A DNA stretch of 64,000 bases from Pyxicephalus adspersus. Its lineage: Eukaryota > Chordata > Amphibia > Anura > Pyxicephalidae. Shown here piece by piece: positions 1 through 64,000 of this stretch. A program made the position numbers and the translations under genes. Position 1 is the stretch's first letter, and each line of letters starts with the position of its first letter. The notes under the pieces are model-generated. The model was given only the letters and a program-made list of their open reading frames with translations, made no database searches and was not told where the DNA came from. The DNA is taken from NCBI RefSeq assembly GCF_032062135.1, contig NC_092860.1, positions 68,729,820 to 68,793,819 on the forward strand. The letters are read 5' to 3'.

Positions 1-2700
1 AAGAATGGGAAACTTCAAATTTGTTATCACCCAGTCTGAAATTACAAAACTTTAAGAGTTTTTGATATTTCAGATTAATCGAAATGTAGTGGTAAGCATT
101 CTTGATATCTAGATATCTTACAGAATGTGAGCTTTTCATTTGCAATTTACTGTATTTGATGTCAATGTCTTTTTTTTTTTAAAGGGCTTTCTTCCTGGTG
201 AAAAACAGAAATACGACACTAAACTTTTGCCACAGGACAGGACATTTCCAACAGTCTTGCTCCGCTTGGTGCATAGCAGTCAAAGAGAGGGAGTTGCTAT
301 TCTGGATATAAAGATTTTTAAGAGCTTTGTTTGCAAAGTCTTTTTCAACCAAATTTCCACCTGTTTGGAAATATTTTTGGTTGTCTGCAGATGTTTCAAA
401 TATTTTGTCTAACTTTTCTCTAAAAATGGACTGCCTCAGAAATTAACTGAAATAAATCTGCTAGAGGACCAGAATATTTGCAACAAAAGTACTAGTGACA
501 GTCAGCATGAATGTTGATAATTCCCAGGTTTTAATAATCCATGGGATCCATAAACTACTTCATTTCATTGAAAAAAAAGATTTTCTTTGAAACCTTGGCA
601 TTTCATCTTAAGGACTCTTAGTCAAAAGGGAATCTTCTGTGGATTTAGAAAACATTAATTTATGCTCTGGGTTTTCCCATTTCAGTTTGATATTTTTACA
701 TGACTGATGTACGGAAAAACATGGCACTTTCTCTTCTTCCAAACCTCTGGAAAGTCGGTTTTAAATTAAGGTAAATTTTATCTGGTTTTGAATATCTTCT
801 ATGGCATAAATAGCCCTAATAGGCTCCTCTCTCTCTAACTGGGTAAATGCATATTTCACTATTCTCTTCGTATCTATCTCTTTACCCCCAGAAAAAAAGA
901 GGTTGAATTCACCAACTTTTCTAAATCTGATCTAATATTTCAACCCCCTACTGTTAGAAGTTTTTGGTGTAAATATGTCTAAAGCAGCGTGTTTCATGGT
1001 TGTTTTAGATCCTTCTCCACAGGGTAAGGACTAAAAGCATGACAAGAATTCTTGTTTAGGGTCCTCATCAGATCTTTCTTTAAGAAGTCTAGACTCCAAT
1101 TGTTTATCCAAAAAGGGCAGACACAAGGGCTTCTTCCATGAGCTAAATAAACTTTCAGCACAGAGCAGACTATCTTTGGGTTACACCAGACACTTCCTGG
1201 GGCTATCAAAACCCTGTGGTTTGCCGATACAGACTTTGGCTGCCGGGGGGTTCAATAGAGGAAGAAAAAAACAAAACAAAAACAGATTGAAGCTGAGGTG
1301 CATTTGAAGAAAATGTGTGTTGGCAACTCCCACTGTGTAGTTTCACTAGTAAAATATTTGTAACATGGGGCATCCACCACTCTTGAACACACGTGGAAAG
1401 ACCACTCCCTGTTTGTGTTAGGTGAGCAGAACCTTTATCCTCCTACCTAAAATGTATCGCACGTATCACTGAGAAACTAGGCAATTCCTTAATAAAACCA
1501 GCATCTCCCTGGACCTAGTATTATTTTGCTCAACATAGACTCTTCATGAACAGGAAACATTTCTACGTTTTAAGGGATGTAGGGTGAGGTGGGATGATGG
1601 GCTAAACATATTAAAGTTATAGTTATTTTCCTATGTAGTACAGGGTTCCTTTTCCACAAGGCAACATAGTGACCGATCAAATGGTCTACTTTTGCTTTTA
1701 GAAAGGGATCCTGCACAGCCCTGAAATGTTGGCATTCCTATCGAGCACATGCTGGAAAGACCTATGTCAAGTCAATTAATATGCTTTCTTCATCACATCT
1801 ATGTCAAAGTCAATTATTATGCAAAACAAAAAAAAGAAATCTGTCCTCTACGCATCTTGCCTTCTCATGTTGTTGCTTAAAGAAGTCAAGCTATTTAATA
1901 GGATACTGGCAATCAACATCATCGGTTGCTGAATACCTTATCTACATTGAATGAGATGGGGCCTAGTAAGGAATTTGATATCCACTCCAATTTATCATCA
2001 GCTAGCTACAGATTTTGCAGAAAGGAGCGGGGAGAGACACTAAAAAGTGGGCAATTATGCCAAATGGCAACCTTCAACAAAAGCAGTGACTAAACCACCC
2101 TGCAATGGCAATAAGTGCAAGAGTTTTTTTCACCTAGTGCACAATATGTTTTGTTATGAGGTATTAGGTTTGGGTACCTGTACACAAAACACCTAATTTC
2201 TCAAGCCAATTCAAGTGATCTGTGTGCAGACACTATCATAACCAGCTGATCTACCACCAAGGTTCCAGGGGGGATATTATTATATTAGATTACCCAAAGC
2301 CTACTTTGGACCAGGCTGCCCAAAAACCAGTGAGGATAGAAATGCAGGAATTTTCACAGCACACCACATTTATTTAAAAGGTTTTGACTTTCGTACTGAT
2401 CCTGGTTTGTTCATGATCAGAGTCTATTTCTATTTAGCGTCAACAGCCCAATCTTTCTGATCCCCCAAAGCAGAGGTCATAAAGATAATCCTGAAACTTG
2501 CAGCATCAGTCCGAAATGCCAGCAATTTTTCACACATTTAGTTAACTCAAACCAAAAAAGGCCTTTACATAAACATATTGAACCACAGATTTCTAAGTGT
2601 AGTTACAAATGTTTGGAGGAGATTAAATTGTTCACTAATAATACAGTTTAGAAGCAAAGTTTGGATAATTATGGATGGGAGTTGTCCTCCATATCTATTA
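1..2700. other. Downstream intron/3' region of hdgfl2, no firm gene
   Basis: The last exon(s) of hdgfl2 should lie here or beyond the left edge, but I could not recognise them; the C-terminal tail of this family is poorly conserved. The minus strand between about 1220 and 200 has coding-like stretches broken by stops (for example YLAHGRSPCVCPFW near 1150 and NLVEKDFANKALKNLYIQ near 330). They look like an old retroelement remnant, but I cannot assign a family. AT-rich sequence and short A/T runs fill the rest. Confidence 0.4.
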
Positions 2701-2701
2701 C

Positions 2702-63170
<60,469 letters not shown>

Positions 63171-64000
63171 TGTAGTCTTGAACTCATGACATCACCAGAT
63201 GCTGGGTTTCCTCCCTTTTAATTATCTGCCAGGCCTTTACTGCAGCAGCTTTCAGCTGCTGTTTGTTTGTGGGACTTTCTGTCTGAAATTGGGTTCAGAT
63301 CAGGTGACTGACTTGGCCATTCAAGAATATTTGACATCTTTGCTTTAATAAACTCCTGGGTTGCTTTGGCTATATGTTTTGGGTCATTGTCCATCTGTAT
63401 TATGAAACACCTCCTAATCAATTTGACTGCATTTAGCTGGATTTGAGTACAGTATGTCTCTGAACACCTCAGAATTCATTCGACTGCTTTTGTCCAGTGT
63501 CACATCATGGATAAACACTAGTATTCCAGTGCAACTGGCAGCCATGCACGCCCAAGCCATCACACTGCCTCCGCCATGTTTTACAGATGATGTAGTATGC
63601 TTTGGATCATGAGCTGTTCCACGCCTTTTGCATACTTTTTTCTTGCAATCATTCTGTAAAGGTTGTTCTTAGTTTCATCTGTCCAAAGAATGTTTTTCCA
63701 GAACTGTGCTGGCTTTTTTAGATTTTTTTTTTTTTTTTTTTAGCAAAGTCCAATCTAGCCTTTCTATTCTTGAGGCTTATGAGTGGCTTGCACCTTGCAG
63801 TGCACCCTCTGTATTTACTTTCATGCAGTCTTCTCTTTATGGTAGACTTGGATATCGGTAAGTCTACTTCCTGGAGAGCATTGTTCACTTGGTGTTGTGA
63901 AGGGGTTTCTCCTCACCATGGAAATGATTCTTTGATCATCCACCACTGTTGTCTTGTGTGGGCGGCCAGGTCTTTTGGTGCATCAGTGCTTTGTTTCTTT
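63171..64000 (-). mobile_element. Tc1-type transposon, copy 3, cut by the window edge
   Basis: Collinear with the copy at 38153 but reversed. The minus-strand frame 63421-63218 reads [19 protein letters not shown] and [17 protein letters not shown], so the second Asp block is present. In the third block the catalytic Glu is replaced by Ser. Further right (63880-63960) come helix-turn-helix remains. The right part lies beyond the window, and the left terminal repeat was not found near 63170. Confidence 0.87.

Overview
The window looks like nuclear DNA from a frog, most likely a ranoid anuran. A vertebrate HDGFL2-type gene is split into short exons with GT-AG introns. The introns hold L1-like LINEs of the Tx1 kind, Penelope-like elements, Tc1/mariner copies, Helitrons, hAT and Harbinger-like MITEs, and long (TA)n tracts. 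Mammals and birds do not carry this mix. The species cannot be named from the sequence. A run of N (48829-49825) marks an assembly gap.

The one clear host gene is on the minus strand: hdgfl2 (HDGF-like 2, also called HRP2). Eleven coding exons were placed between 62632 and 2702. They run from the second half of the PWWP domain, through acidic/serine-rich and charged coiled-coil linkers, to the integrase-binding-domain fold. All splice phases agree and give 464 uninterrupted codons. The first PWWP exon(s) lie beyond 64000. The C-terminal exon(s) lie below 2702 or off the left edge and were not found. One or two short basic exons expected from the human gene were not found either.

The rest is intron filled with mobile DNA. 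From left to right: a small Helitron (4.5 kb); two head-to-tail Penelope-like fragments (5.4-7.4 kb); decayed L1-like LINEs (7.4-12.4 kb); a pogo-like MITE (13.3 kb, again at 27.2 and 61.2 kb); a Harbinger-like MITE (16.0 kb, relatives at 32.8, 33.7 and 43.4 kb); a LINE fragment (16.9-19.0 kb); a Helitron helicase fragment (19.4-20.4 kb); a Tc1 element split by a 5.6 kb full-length LINE (20.6-26.3 kb); a foldback element (26.7 kb) with two younger insertions at its right edge; and a LINE fragment (28.6-29.9 kb). A cluster of exons follows at 30.2-32.3 kb.

Further right are a Tc1 copy carrying a nested MITE and an 11-bp tandem array (33.2-35.0 kb), three exons (35.4, 35.5 and 43.9 kb), hAT, Tc1 and mariner elements (37.4-43.1 kb), another LINE running into the gap (44.8-48.8 kb), a decayed transposase-like gene of a family I cannot classify (53.7-55.5 kb) next to a clean hAT MITE, a LINE (56.6-58.7 kb), a long inverted repeat (59.7-60.4 kb), the two N-terminal exons (62.2-62.6 kb) and a Tc1 copy at the right edge. 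Several nestings can be read as exact insertions with target duplications, giving a relative order of events. I saw no tRNA, rRNA, CRISPR or prokaryotic features.
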